From positions 1-64,000 of the forward strand of contig NXFV01001780.1 of assembly GCA_002803225.1 (NCBI GenBank): 64,000 bases of DNA, given 5' to 3'. The stretch is from Gamarada debralockiae (Eukaryota; Ascomycota; Leotiomycetes; Helotiales; Hyphodiscaceae). The number at the start of each line of letters is the position of its first letter. Positions within the stretch are counted from its first letter, which is position 1. The notes under the pieces were generated by a model. That model had not been told where the DNA came from. It searched no databases and saw only the letters and a program-made list of their open reading frames with translations. Shown piece by piece: positions 1 to 12,503 of this stretch. The position numbers were made by a program, and so were the translations under genes.

Positions 1-2826
1 ATATTTCAGGAGTAGTTACTCCGAAGTCCTTCCCAATGAAGTATATGCTGACTCCCCGGTGTTCTGCAGTTGGCTCTACTACGTCAATCCCGTCTCATAC
101 TCATTTGAGGCCGTCTTAACCAACGAGTTCTCCAACAGGGTCTTGCAATGTGCCCCAAGCGAAACCGTTCCTAGTGGTCCTGGCTATGACGATCCGGCAT
201 ACCAGGGTTGTGCTTTTACTGGTGCTCAGACTGGTTCCTTGAGCATCCCCGGTTCGAGATATTTAGAGGTTGCTTTTGAGTACACTCGCTCCCATTTGTG
301 GAGAAACTTCGGTGTTGGTGAGTGCTGAGGCACTTTTTCAGATCCTTCTTTCGTTTGAACATATGCTGACAATTTACCAGTCATTGCTTTCACTGTTCTC
401 TATATCTTGGTTACAATGCTTGCGACCGAAGTCTTCGACTTCACATCCGGTGGCGGGGGTGCTCTCGAGTTCAAGCGTTCGAAGGCTTCTATGCAAGTAG
501 TGAAGGCAGCGGCAGCTCCGAGTGATGAAGAAAAGGCAAAGGATCAGTCCACTAATTCCTCCGGCTCTAGCGACACTCTCGGCGCTCAGGAGGAAGGGGC
601 ATTGCAAGAAATCTCCGGATCCGAGAGTGTCTTCACTTGGGAGAATGTCGAATATACAGTTCCTTACATGGGAGGCGAACGAAAGCTCTTGAACAAGGTT
701 GATGGGTACGCAAAGCCCGGTGTTATGGTCGCACTTATGGGTGCTTCTGGTGCCGGAAAGACTACGCTTTTGAATACGCTATCTCAACGTCAGAAGATGG
801 GAGTCGTCAGTGGCGACATGCTTGTAGATGGCAGACCACTCGGTACGGGGTTCCAACGAGGCACGGGATTTTGTGAACAAATGGATCTTCACGACGGAAC
901 TGCAACCATCCGAGAAGCTTTAGAGTTCTCTGCCATTCTTCGCCAAGATCGCCACATTCCAAGGGCAGAGAAGATCGCTTATGTGGAGAAAATCATCGAT
1001 CTTCTCGAACTCCGTGATATGCAAGATGCCCTCGTCCGGTGCTTGGGAGTTGAGCAGCGGAAGAGAGTTACAATTGGTGTTGAACTCGCGGCCAAGCCCA
1101 GTCTCCTTCTCTTCTTGGACGAACCCACCTCTGGACTCGACTCTCAATCCGCTTACTCTATTATTCGATTCCTCAAGAAGTTGGCACAAGCTGGGCAGGC
1201 TATCGTTTGCACCATCCATCAGCCATCGTCGGTTCTAATCCAGCAATTCGACATGTAAGTAATTTTCAGAGAAATCTGTTTCTCATTCTGGCCGGATTCA
1301 TGAGTTCTATTCGCGGTTTCGACTCTATCGTGGGCATCTTTGGAGCGTCAAACTCATGAAACCCGCTTAGCTCTAATCTTTCAAGTATTTTGCTTGAATG
1401 CTGACTCCGAGATTTTCATAGGATCCTTGCTCTTAACCCTGGAGGAAACACGTTTTACTTTGGCCCCGTCGGAGAAAAAGGCTCTTCCGTTATCAAGTAC
1501 TTCGCCGACCGAGGAGTTGAATGTCCACCAGAGAAGAACGTCGCAGAGTTCATCCTCGAGACTGCAGCCAAGGGAGGTAAGCGAAAGGACGGCAAGAAAC
1601 TCAACTGGAACGATGAATGGCGTAACTCCGAGGAGGCCAAAAAAGTCAAGCAGGAGATCCAAAAGATCAAGTCCGAGCGAAGCAAGGTCCCAGCACCTGA
1701 GCCCAACACCCAGCACGAGTTTGCATCATCAGTTTGGCTCCAAACTACCGAACTCACAAAGCGTGTCTTTGCACAACACTGGCGAGACCCCCCTTACCTC
1801 TACGGAAAGCTCTTCACTTCGGTGATTATCGGTATCTTCAACGGTTTTATGTTCTGGCAATTGGGCTATACCGTCACCGATATGCAGGACAGAATGTTCA
1901 CGTCCTTCTTGATCCTGCTCATCCCGCCCACCATTGTTAACGCCGTAGTACCTAAGTTCTACCAAAATCGAGCCCTTTGGGAAGCGCGAGAACTCCCGTC
2001 GAGAATCTACGGCTGGGTAGCTTTCTGCACTGCTCAGGTCGTGACGGAAATCCCCATCGCCATTATTGGGGGCACGATCTACTGGGTTCTCTGGTACTGG
2101 CCCACCGGTCTTCCCACCGACTCGTCAACATCCGGCTACGTCTACCTGATGACAATTCTCTTCGTAAGTTTCCACTTCTCTCCATTCCTCCATTGATACT
2201 CATAATCGCAGTTCCTCTTCCAAGCCTCCTGGGGTCAATGGATCTGCGCCTTCGCCCCCTCATTCACTGTGATCTCCAACGTCCTCCCCTTCTTCTTCGT
2301 AATGTTCTCCCTCTTCAACGGCGTCGTACGTCCCTACTCCCAACTCTCCGTCTTCTGGCGCTACTGGATGTACTATGTCAATCCCTCTACTTACTGGATC
2401 GGCGGCGTCCTCGCCGCTACTCTCGACAACACACCCGTCCGCTGCGCTCCTCAAGAAGCGGCTTACTTCAACCCGCCCCCAGGATCCACGTGCATGGCTT
2501 ACGCCTCCGATTTTGTTGCCAGAGCAGGAGGATATCTCACAAATCCTGACGCTACAACGGATTGTGGGTACTGTCAGTATACGAGTGGAGTGGATTATAT
2601 GCGGACATTAAATATTGAGCCGAGGGATAAGTGGAGGTATTTCGGGATCTTTTTGGCATTTTGCATTAGTAATTGGGCGCTTGTTTACGTCTTTATCTAT
2701 ACGGTTAGGATTAAGGGGTGGAGTTTTGGGTTTGGACCGCTGTTTGGGTTCATGGGAGGTGTGGTAGAGAAGATTAAGGGGTCATTTAAGGGGCGTGGGA
2801 AGAAGGCGGTTGAAAGCGAGAAGTAA
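1..2826 (+). CDS. PDR/SNQ2-type ABC-G multidrug transporter, 5' end outside window
   Basis: Partial gene; exons inferred as <1-317, 381-1254, 1422-2163 and 2212-2826, all with GT-AG junctions that restore frame. It encodes the end of the first membrane domain ([19 protein letters not shown]), the second nucleotide-binding domain and the whole second membrane domain. NBD2 shows Walker [10 protein letters not shown], the PDR-specific signature variant [10 protein letters not shown], Walker [14 protein letters not shown] and the H-loop CTIHQPS. The second membrane domain ends in a basic cytoplasmic tail ([11 protein letters not shown]). Family knowledge: fungal full-size ABC-G pumps of the plasma membrane use ATP to export azoles, plant phenolics and other xenobiotics. 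A further intron may end near position 9. The substrate cannot be read from the sequence. Subfamily placement as SNQ2-like rests on the conserved loop before NBD2. Confidence 0.93.
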
Positions 2827-4897
2827 AAGGGGAAGATGGTCCTAGATTGGAAAATTGGCTTTAGCGATGGTGTTGCAAGAATTTGAATGAGTTTGTTATA
2901 TTCTTTAGAACTTCAATAAACCTTCTAATACTATACGTACTTCATACCAACACATTCAAATCGCTGCTGACGTTCAAAGCGTTCAATGGATGGCATATCA
3001 GTATGAGACTTCTCGGTGTTCATGTTGGCTATCGGTCGTGCCAAGTACTGCTTCAAAGAGTATATCAAGAAACAAGTTTATATTGTCACCTTGTCATTCA
3101 ACAGAAAATGAAACGAAGATTCTACAGAAGATTGATTCATATGCTAATAAGGCTCGATTGTCAGAACTCACAAACCACATGTGAGCTACAGCATTCCTGG
3201 CGAGCAACAAAGAATTTCTACAATAGTATAACCCGAATCCCGTGTTCTCAAATATGAGACTGCTCTTCCTTATGAGCAACATCGTATCACAAGCCATCAT
3301 GGTATCACACCCATTCTACCAACAAGCACTCTCCTGACTTAGAAACCCACAACCATTTATGAATGTTGATGAATGTATCCTAGGTAGCCTTGACTCACGG
3401 CATAAGAGACCTAGGAATATTGGTCACCACCACCGTAGCTGTAGAGAATCGGGGAGTTAACAATGCTCATTCATTTTGGACAATTCTGAATGCTGTTTCC
3501 AAAAGGCCCAGACATGAACCAGGACCTCATGAGACAGTCAGGAAAAGGAGGGCTTATGAACAGCCCATTCGAGTCGAACAATTCCAGGGTTCTGCTCTAG
3601 AGAAATCCTGGAAATAGGAGCATTTGAATTGCTCGTTTTACTTGAACGATTCTGAATATCTGCTCGGCAGGCACTTCGGAAGATTTCTCTCTGAATAAAC
3701 CCACCTACCTTTGTCCCGGAGCGCCATCATCGGACCCTAGAAGCTGTTAGTTCCGATCTCCTTGGCAACTGCTTTGATGCTGAAGCTACTTACAACAGTT
3801 CTTACCGTAAGTGATGCCATGCACAAGGATTTGCAGTGCGTTGTATCGAGTTTCAAGCATCCTTCAGAAAAAGCCGACAATGATTTGGTTGTATGTGGGA
3901 TACGGACGGGGTGGTTTGGCCGATTGTAAAACCTGAAAGAGATGGATCAGAAGTCGGGACCCGAGTCCTCAAAATGCTCATAAATGGCAGGTATATTTCA
4001 ATCTCAAATCAACTTTCTTCAAGAGATTGCTCAATCTAGGAAAGTTTCTGGTATCTCCGCATCATGAGCTTTGTATGCACCCAGCTGAGGCAGCGAGAGG
4101 ATAACTAACAGATGGGCCAACACTGCAGATTGGGAATTGAGGCATGCTTCAAAACTTGGCTAGGTGCAGAGAACATCTAGGAGATCACAAACTGGCAGGA
4201 AGAAATCTTTGAGCATCGTGGGAACCGGACTGTGTTGTCGGGTTCGTCACAGAAGATTGATAAAAAGAAGTGAAAATCGATAATACTGAGCGATGCGAGG
4301 TTCAGGTTAGTCGATGAGTGGTGGGCAAGATTGAAGGGGGAAGGAGAGACGAGACAGCTTTTTAGTGTGAGTACGATGTGAATTACGAACTCTGGTGGTT
4401 TATCGGCCTGCCCAAACAAGTGGAGATGTCCCGTGCTAATCTCCTTTCAATTCTTCCCACATTCGATCACTTCTCATGATCGTGGTTAATTCTACCGTTT
4501 AAATGCGCAAAGTTATCGACTTGAGATTGGCTATATGAGAGTGTATCCTCCGTACGACATAAGATTCTCCGACGGAGACGATATGTCCTCGCCATCATTC
4601 TCTGTGGTTAACCATATTTGCATGGCATAGATTGCGGATCACCTTTGTGTAAGACACGCTCGAGTTGCGGTTGATTTACCATTGTGGGAAAGTACGAAAA
4701 CTCATTCTACATACAGTTTTAGGCAGGTGATGCCTCTGGACGAAGCATTGCTGTGCTAAAGGTTGGTCACGTGGCAGATTTCAATCTCTCATTCCGCTAC
4801 GAACTCACTTCTCTTGTCATTTACAGAGCGTTCACGCTTCCTTTCCCGGAGCTCCAATAATTATGCTATCATTCAATCATCACATCATTTGAAGCCC
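2827..4897. other. Spacer without recognisable gene
   Basis: About 2.1 kb between the 3' end of the ABC transporter and the 3' end of the aldolase-like gene on the other strand. Only short open frames of low-complexity or random composition occur (the longest about 124 codons near 2883-3257). None shows a family motif or paired splice sites. I see no RNA gene in it. Confidence 0.5.
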
Positions 4898-5828
4898 TCA
4901 TGCCTTCCCTGAACTTCCACACTCATCCATCAACCTCTCCACCTCACTCTGAAAGATATCCATGCTATCTTCCATCAACTTCGTAATCGGCAGGAAGCCT
5001 TTTTCATGTCTTTTATTCATCATTTCCTTCCACGGGTCAATCAACTGCTTGTTGATATTGATCTTGCTCACTCCAGCCTTTATACACTGCTGGAACAAGC
5101 TCCGATCAAAGGCATTCGTCCCATGTAACACAATCTTCACCTTCCCCTGCACTACTTCTCTAACCTTCTCCAATCTCTCAAACTCCAACCACCCTCTCGG
5201 CCCCTTGGTTCCATACTCCCCGTGGATATTCCCAAAAGCAGGCGCCAGGAAGTCGATTCCGGTCGCCACGAACTCCAGCGCTTGCTCCGGGGTAGTCAGC
5301 ACACCCTCCAGATCTGCCGTGTCTTTCAACCCATCCTCTCCGCCTTCGATCCTGCCAGGCTCAGCTTCAGTCGCAATTCCTCTCTCATGACAATATTCCG
5401 TCAACTCTTTCGTCAATCTCAAATTTTCTTCTTTCTCATAATGCGACATATCGACCATAATACTATCGAACGGCAACGAGGCTGCGTATTTGACTAGCTC
5501 AACTTCGAGACAGTGGTCGAGATGAAGTGATATCGGTACTGTTGCGGATTTACATACGTCTGCAGCGAAGTTCACCAAGTGGGACTTGAAGGTTGTAAGA
5601 GCCCATGGGAAAAGGAGGATCATGGCGGGGGACTTCCGGGCTTCTGCTGCACGGGCTGTTGCCATAATTTCTTCGAGATTGTACTGAACTTCTGTGAGTG
5701 ATTAAGTAGAGACACTCGGAGAGATCACTCACACAAACAACAGAGACGACTCCATAGCCTCCTTTTTCTGCTGAATCAAGAATGGCTATGCTCTTGTTGT
5801 TTTTGAGCTTTTCTACGCCGGAAGACAT
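4898..5828 (-). CDS. Class II ketose-bisphosphate aldolase-like protein
   Basis: Two exons, 5828-5733 and 5683-4898, with a 49-bp intron (GTGAGT donor, TTCAG acceptor) give a 293-residue protein. The acceptor was chosen because it joins SVVC to YNLEEIMATARAAE, the conserved start of class II aldolases. Visible features are the HLDHC motif (catalytic Asp and first zinc histidine), a middle zinc histidine in GNIHGEYG, and a third in the loop LHGTNAFDRS. Family knowledge: zinc-dependent TIM-barrel enzymes that cleave fructose- or tagatose-1,6-bisphosphate into two triose phosphates. The phosphate-binding loop reads HGTNAFD instead of the usual HGGSG, so this is probably a divergent paralogue and not the glycolytic enzyme; the substrate is unknown. 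Length matches bacterial-type KBA proteins. Confidence 0.85.
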
Positions 5829-7728
5829 GATTGTAGACGGGGCTGGAGGACGAAATCAATTACTTTGTGTTCTGAACAGTGACTTGTTTTCAAATTTCCT
5901 ACTTTGAATTCCTTTTGAAAAGATTTTATAAACCCTATGAAGTTATAAATGAGCTCAACTTCATCCACTCGGTGGAGCTCCGCCCTCGGTGACAACCCCG
6001 CGATATGATCGGCATTTGACGGCTGCTATTCTAATGCCTTAAATCCAAGTCATCCTCCTCTGCCGTCGGCTTCTCAGGGTCGGGCTTTTACCCGAATCAC
6101 CTGATTATTGTGCTCGTGTGTCGGAAGCGGCCAATGCTCAGTTTACGCGCTAGGCAAAATCCAGGAATTTCGTAAAGAGAACCAATCAGATCCTCGTCCA
6201 ATCTAGACCAAATGATGCTCCCCTAGATCATAACGGCATCCCACCTAATTCCTGTCCATGCTGATCCGAACGATTAAATTGCAAGCTGCATCGAGCAGGC
6301 GACGATGGGTCTCAAAAATCCGCTAGCCTTGTCTTCGTATACCGGAACGAATCATATCCTCTCCTCTGCATCAGAACTAGTGATGTCGTTCGGAGAATTC
6401 CTCACGACGTGTTTATTTTGGATCTGATATCCAAATTTGATCAGATGTCGAAATACGGTTTCAGAGCTCAGGCTCTTCTGACGACAGACAAGAACGGCTA
6501 CGAATCCCATAACCCTATTTCTTGAGATGGAGCATCCGTACCGCCCACCGGCCGCCCCCAAACACGAACAGGGTTTACAGGGAATCAGAATCGGCATTCG
6601 AGATCGACGCTGGTGGCTGACCGGGAGTCCCGATGCAGATTTAAGGTTGCATCCGCAACCATCGTCATATAGTCACGCTGGACAGTCACCGATACCATGT
6701 GGGGGGGATTTCGCAACTCTTGTTACTATCCTTCACTAAGCAGCGACGAAGCTGAGCCCTTCCATCATATCTTTTTTGTCCCGTAGGGAGGTTCCATATC
6801 GCTGGTTCGTTTTCACGTACGAATTAATTATAGATTCCACATGTTGGGAATGGATCTTTGGGATAGGGATCATCGAAACGCGGAGCCCCTTCGGATTCCG
6901 CAGGATCTCGGGAGAATAGTTAGGGAAGAGGCACAGGGAACATTACAACTCCCGGCTCTACTGAAAGGGAGAGCATTGCCGCTGGAGCTTATGCGCAAGG
7001 CGGTATTTTGTGCCGCAGGCGGCGTGGGGTATGATTTCTGCCTTGCATGCGTTAGTCGAGCATGCAATTGCAATCCCGTTGTAATGCACTGATTTGGGGT
7101 GAACGTCTTATCAGACGATATGATGGAGGTCTAAATCTGGTATCGTATTAAGGTCACTGGCCTATCATCCTAATATTTTTCTATCTCTGTCGTCTGTCCG
7201 TCGTCCCGGCGGGATGAATCTTAGTGGCTGGCTCGTACAAATTTACTCTTGCCAAAGCTAGTTGGTGCAGGCAGTTCGTGGGCTGCCTTAGTTTGCATGA
7301 AGCTTCGAGCTAGGGGAGACTTCTTTGCTTGGATGATTAATTCCTTGATTGCATCGTGGAGATCCTGAGCTCGTGAAATAAGTGGCTGACTCAGATTTTC
7401 TTGTTTTTCGATGGATTATGGAATGAAGTTTTGTTCTTCGAAGGGTGTTACACTGCATGCAGAAGTTCTTCTGGATGATATGCATGTGTGGATCTCACAC
7501 ATCTGAACGAGAGCGAGAGCGACTGACTCCGAACTTTTTGATTGCTGAATAATTGGGGATTGGGAAGACTTCTCTTGATCTTGAAGCTGTGATTGGAATT
7601 TTTTGATATGTATGATAGATTCTAAATTATTGTACCTGAAATATTACTTGTGAATGTCTCTAATGCAGCCAGATCTCAGTCATACACTCATTAAATCCAA
7701 CGCCATCGCTATGCAGTGACCTCCCAAA
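5829..7728. other. Spacer without recognisable gene
   Basis: About 1.9 kb between the start of the aldolase-like gene and the 3' end of the bZIP gene. It holds only short open frames (at most about 83 codons) without motifs or credible exon structure, and no RNA gene that I recognise. Confidence 0.5.
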
Positions 7729-9037
7729 TTACCAGTCTGGCAGTAAAGATGCCCCTCTTTGTCTTCTCCAGAAGTTCGCACGTGCAACCCAGTCTCTCCC
7801 CAACATCCAACCCCACCTCTCCAAGGCCGCCTGAGAAAATTCCCAAGACATCTCATTAAGGGGATCTTCACCCCAGATAATAAGTTGTCCTACATCGTCG
7901 CGCTCGTTTCCATTGATCCCAATTTCTGTGACGAAGCTTTGCGCCACATCGGATGTCACTGTCAAAAGTCGATCTCGCAGTGAAGGTGATGCTAGGAGGT
8001 CGATTCCGTAGTAATGAGGTGTCTCAAGTTGTGTTTTCGTTGGCTTAAGGGGCCCCGGCAGGATGTCGCTCATAGACCGTAGAGTAGCTAGGTGCCTTTC
8101 GGGAGTAGCGATGATAGACGGATCCGCGAGCAATGGACGGAATCGCTCTCGGAGGTCAGCTCGAGCTTTGGTACGATCATAGGGGGTCATCGACATAGAA
8201 CTGCGAAATGTTTAATACAAATATAGAAGCTCTGGACATATCTATGCTGACCTTGGTTGTGCGCTGCTTCTCTGGCCGGGCACTTGGAACGCTTGTGCCT
8301 CGGCTGGCTGGGAGATATTCAGAGACTGAAAAGAGGGTCCCACTGCAGATCGAGAACTTCGGAACCCTGATGACTCAGGTGAGCTTTGTGAATTATGACG
8401 GAGGCCGGATGGATGTACCATAGAATATGGCTGAGTTGACAACGCCTGTGGGTCGGCATATGCATGCATGCTGGGAGTTAACATTGAGGAAGTCAATGAC
8501 AAAGCCGCCATTGGCATAATATCAGATCCCAATGTGGCTGGTGGGCTACCAGCTCCCGATATCGAAGTGCCCGAGATTGAGGGAGAAAGAGAATATGACC
8601 GGCCGTCGTTTGCGAGAGGAACGTTGATGGGAGCTGGCATGAGACCCTGGGTTGAAGAAGATCCATATATCTGAGCCCTCAAAGCCTCATTTTCTCTTCG
8701 GAGCTCATCGTTTTCGTATCGTAGGCGTTCGATCTCTTCTGATAGCTCGGAACTTTGTTCTTTTTGTGCCTGCTCAAGGTTCTTAAGATGTTCCTTTCTG
8801 CGGCGACCTGGATATTCTTGTCAGCCTTAGGTAGAGTGGGGTAGTTATTCTTGATAAGCGTACGGAATTCTCGTTGCGCAAGACGGTTGTACTATTGCCT
8901 TGTAAGTTTCTGGTCAAGTAAGAGAGGGGTACGAATGAACATGCCTCGCGCTTGCGTTCTTCTTTGTCTGCTGCCGAATCCATGCTGCTCTTGAGAGAGT
9001 ATTGTCTCGTGTGTCGAACAGTTGTTTGAGTGGTCAT
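7729..9037 (-). CDS. bZIP transcription factor with DUF3425-like C-terminus
   Basis: Four exons on the minus strand, 9037-8945, 8891-8864, 8807-8252 and 8200-7729, give 382 residues. Exon joins reconstruct a continuous basic region (RKREYNRLAQREFRRRKEHL) followed by heptad leucines (LEQAQKEQSSELSEEIERL). The second and third introns are ordinary GT-AG. The first must use a GC donor (8944-8943) because no GT in the area keeps the basic region in frame. The middle is Ser/Pro-rich and probably disordered. The last 150 residues (ERFRPLLADPSIIATPERHL, then SWEFSQAALERWGWMLGRDW) match the helical C-terminal region found in many fungal bZIPs (DUF3425). Family role: nuclear DNA-binding regulator; target genes are unknown. 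The tiny 28-nt second exon is carried entirely by the basic region. Confidence 0.88.
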
Positions 9038-12000
9038 TGTGTGAGGGAGAAGTGAAAGATTATAAAATATCTTGAAGAAGATCGAGAAACTTAATAGAAC
9101 GAATCCTTCTGCAGGGCAGAGTGATCTCATATACCCCTTGCTCTTCCTGCAGCCTGCACTCCATTGGCCGCAACGAATTTCCACTTCAGGCGAAGGCCGC
9201 GAGATCCCTACTAGTTAGTCTTCAGCCTTGGGCCCCAAGGACCACCCTGGCATTTCAGCACTTCCAAGACCACGGACTTTAGGTCTACATACTTTATGGA
9301 AACTTGATCGTCTCGAGGAACGCTTCTCCATGTTTTCTGAAACTTTTGGGAATTTTTCTTGGGATTGGAAATCACCTCAGGCTTGCGATGAGTCAGCCCG
9401 GACTTTACTAAACTTTGCTATTTTGAAGCAGGCGTGCTGAGCTGAGCCTCTCGAGAGCATTGGTCTAGTGGAAAGTTAAGGTCTGTAGGGCTAGCTGCAG
9501 GTTGATCCTCTGACAGAGAGGCTTCGTGGGAGTCGTCGAGATAGGGCCGGCACTACGAACTCAAATTGAGCGGGCGGGCCAATCCTGTCGTCTTGGCCTG
9601 TGGCGGGACTGGACTCGTTCAGGATGTGATACATCCCCATTCCCCGTATGCGATTCTGAAATAGAGTCAGCATATAGATGGGAAAGCTTAGAGTGCGAAA
9701 CGGCGTGGTGCTGTGAAGCGAACCTTGGGGCCTGTTCAACTGGTTGTTGGGGTTGCATTTTGTACGGATCAACATCTGTCGGCGAACCCATTTCAATTAG
9801 AACCGCATATCGACTATCGGTCGGGAATAAGCGGTGAAGTGAATAGAGAAGGGACACTTTCAATCAGATTTTGGTAACCTCCCTGCACCTCAAGCAGTAG
9901 GATTTCCGGGAAACATTTCGAAACCGCAGAACAATATTTTTTGTTCCTCTATGTGTCGTGCGGATTTGTGCCCTTGTCCGGTACCTGGTGCCTGAAGAAT
10001 GGCAATTGAACGCCTCATGAGGCACGCGTGGCTGGGGAGAGGTCCTTGATGCGGAAAGCTGATAGGGCTCATCGTAAATCTTACATTATAGCCCAATGCC
10101 ATCCAATGCGCGAACAAGGCATGAATTGTGCCCACAAAGCCACCGAGATGACCCAGAATGGATTGCATGGCGCAGTGGCGCTTTTCAGCCTTGTGGATGA
10201 CTACAACTCGTTTTCAAGAAACATGGGGAAAGCTAGAAGGCCCGACCAGGAGTTATGATGAGATCGAATCCCTGGTGACCCAAAGCTCTGGGAGGTAACA
10301 CCAACCGATTCGCCCCTAAAAGGATCAGTAGGCTCGGCCGAGAACAGGAGCCATCTCTACTTCCTGCCTTCTTCGTTCGGTCGTCATTTCGTTGAAGCAA
10401 TTTTTCAAAACAAAAGTCGGGACCAGTCGCAGGATTGATAGATGCCGTCTCCGTTCCGTTTGAAATCAATCAATCTCGGTCGCGCCGTCATTGTTGAAAA
10501 TGTTCAGACAGGTTTGGCGGAGTAGTAGCGGAGTACAATTTCTGGTTGCCTGATCTCTTGGATTAAGTCGCAAAAACGATTTTGCTTTTCCTCACGGGCG
10601 CGGGCCTGCAAACCCCCTATGCCATCACCACGCATCCAAATAGAAATCTAAGCGCCAACTGCGATCATTACTCTCATAGTACAAGTGCCGCGCGCTAAAG
10701 AGCGAGCAAAGTATAGTGCACACATCTATTGCTCGATAAAGTAATCCCAACGTCAACTCCAGTTGAAGTTTTAAGTTTTGGGGGACAGCCCTAGGATTCT
10801 AGCGTCATATCGTTCAATGGCCCGCTAAGGGGGCGCAACGGGTTCATCTGGGTATTCTCCGTCTGCGAGACGGACCACAACCCGTACCGTCGAATCAAAG
10901 GATAATGCTATTCACAGAGAGGCAGATCTCCTGTGGCGTGCCTCCTTCCCATGTGGGATGCATTGGCGGATGCATGGGCGGTGTAATGTGGCACTCACAT
11001 CGGATCGCCAGATCGCGATACTAAGCTTACAAGTGACGACGACGAAATCCTCCTCGGATTTTCCGGACTTTTCTCGAATATTGCTGCCTGTTTTCTTGAA
11101 TCATTGTTAATTGAGCGGAAATGGCTAATTAATCATGAATACGGATCAATTGGTGTTGAAGCCAGAAAAACGTCTGCGAGGTTCGCACCCGAAAGAGACA
11201 TTGAGACCTGTTCATAGGTTAGCCAGTCTACTCCGTTAGGTCTGCACTACCGCGGTACATTATTTCAACGACGTTGTACGAAACATAGCTCCATTTCATG
11301 AACCTGGTGACGGTTAGAAAAGTGCCATGGTCCCTGGGTACGGATAGGTGACGCCCCGGAAGCTTGAGGCGTTTAAACGTTCAATTAGTCACCTTTACTG
11401 TAGAAGCCGGCACTGGTGTTGCAGTTCTCTGCGGAGGTATGAGACATTATGAGTCGATATCCGCAATACAAGTGGCATCCCCATGATGGCGGGCGTAGCC
11501 TACAGCCTACCGATACTTAGTTTAGTTCCATATCAAACTTGTTGCGGGCTCGGGCTACCGCCCCCCAATTTCTTATGTGCATTGGCCTTTTCCTAAGGTC
11601 GGTATTTTGGTCTTAGCGTCTTGCATCGGCTTTTTCGAGAAAAGGGGTACGTGGGGTTTCTTTTTCGTGCCAAAGGTTCCAAAGAACGAACATCGAGAGC
11701 AGAAGTCCAGATCTTTCGCATTTCCTGCTGACGATGCAACCATTCTCGGAATTCACCGCCATAAGCAATATCGATCCTGCTTGTGCATCGCATATGCCTC
11801 TATTAGGGTTGCTTATTAATGCAACCTTCTCCAGTCTCACCCCCCTTTTTTAGCCGGGTTCCTTTCGCACTGTTCACGTGACAGCCCATCGTCGACGCCA
11901 AGGTTGCTTCCTTGTGAATGCATTCAATTGCCTCACAATTGATCTTTGTGGACACGTATCCTCTCTCGGATTGTCCGTTCATGGGTTTGTTAGGATGAAA

Positions 12001-12503
12001 AAGAAAATCCTTCTCGGTGATGTGGCCTTCGGCCGTAGCAGTCCGCTCACGTGACTCGGTGTCACAAGGTAATTCTCTGCTTCTGAATGCACTCATTCCC
12101 GCATTCCCGCATTCAATCCCGGCTGACTCGTATATGCAATTCGGGCCTTCTGCATTGGCAAGTTCCACCAAAAGAATCGTTGAGACACAGAACGAGCATC
12201 CATGTCTACTGCGACCCCTTTTCAAGGATGATGATAGATATTTGGTTTCACATGACCGTGCTTCGGAATGGCATATCAGTCTAATCAATTTGTATGTATT
12301 GCATTACTATGTCCATTTTTATCATTTTCATCCACTCTGGTATCATTGTTGAAGAAGACCAAACGCCTCTATATCAAGTCTGTTTGGAACAGCGTTCCAG
12401 GTGTTGAAGCCAGTTTGCTGCCACGAGGTATCGTCTTCTTCGTCACTATGTACTACTCTAACGCTAAAGCAAATTCATTGTACGTCGTCAAGATGGCATA
12501 TAT
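9038..12503. other. Long spacer without recognisable gene
   Basis: About 3.5 kb between the start of the bZIP gene and the 3' end of ethanolamine kinase. The longest open frame is about 161 codons on the minus strand (12288-11803). It has no family motif, no hydrophobic pattern and no supporting introns, so I do not call it. No tRNA, rRNA or repeat array was seen. It may hold regulatory sequence for the bZIP gene, but that is inference. Confidence 0.45.

Noticed and set aside
11803..12288. 161-codon open frame on the minus strand in a long spacer
   Set aside because: No motif, no hydrophobic or domain pattern and no introns; composition looks like chance and opposite-strand frames are also open.
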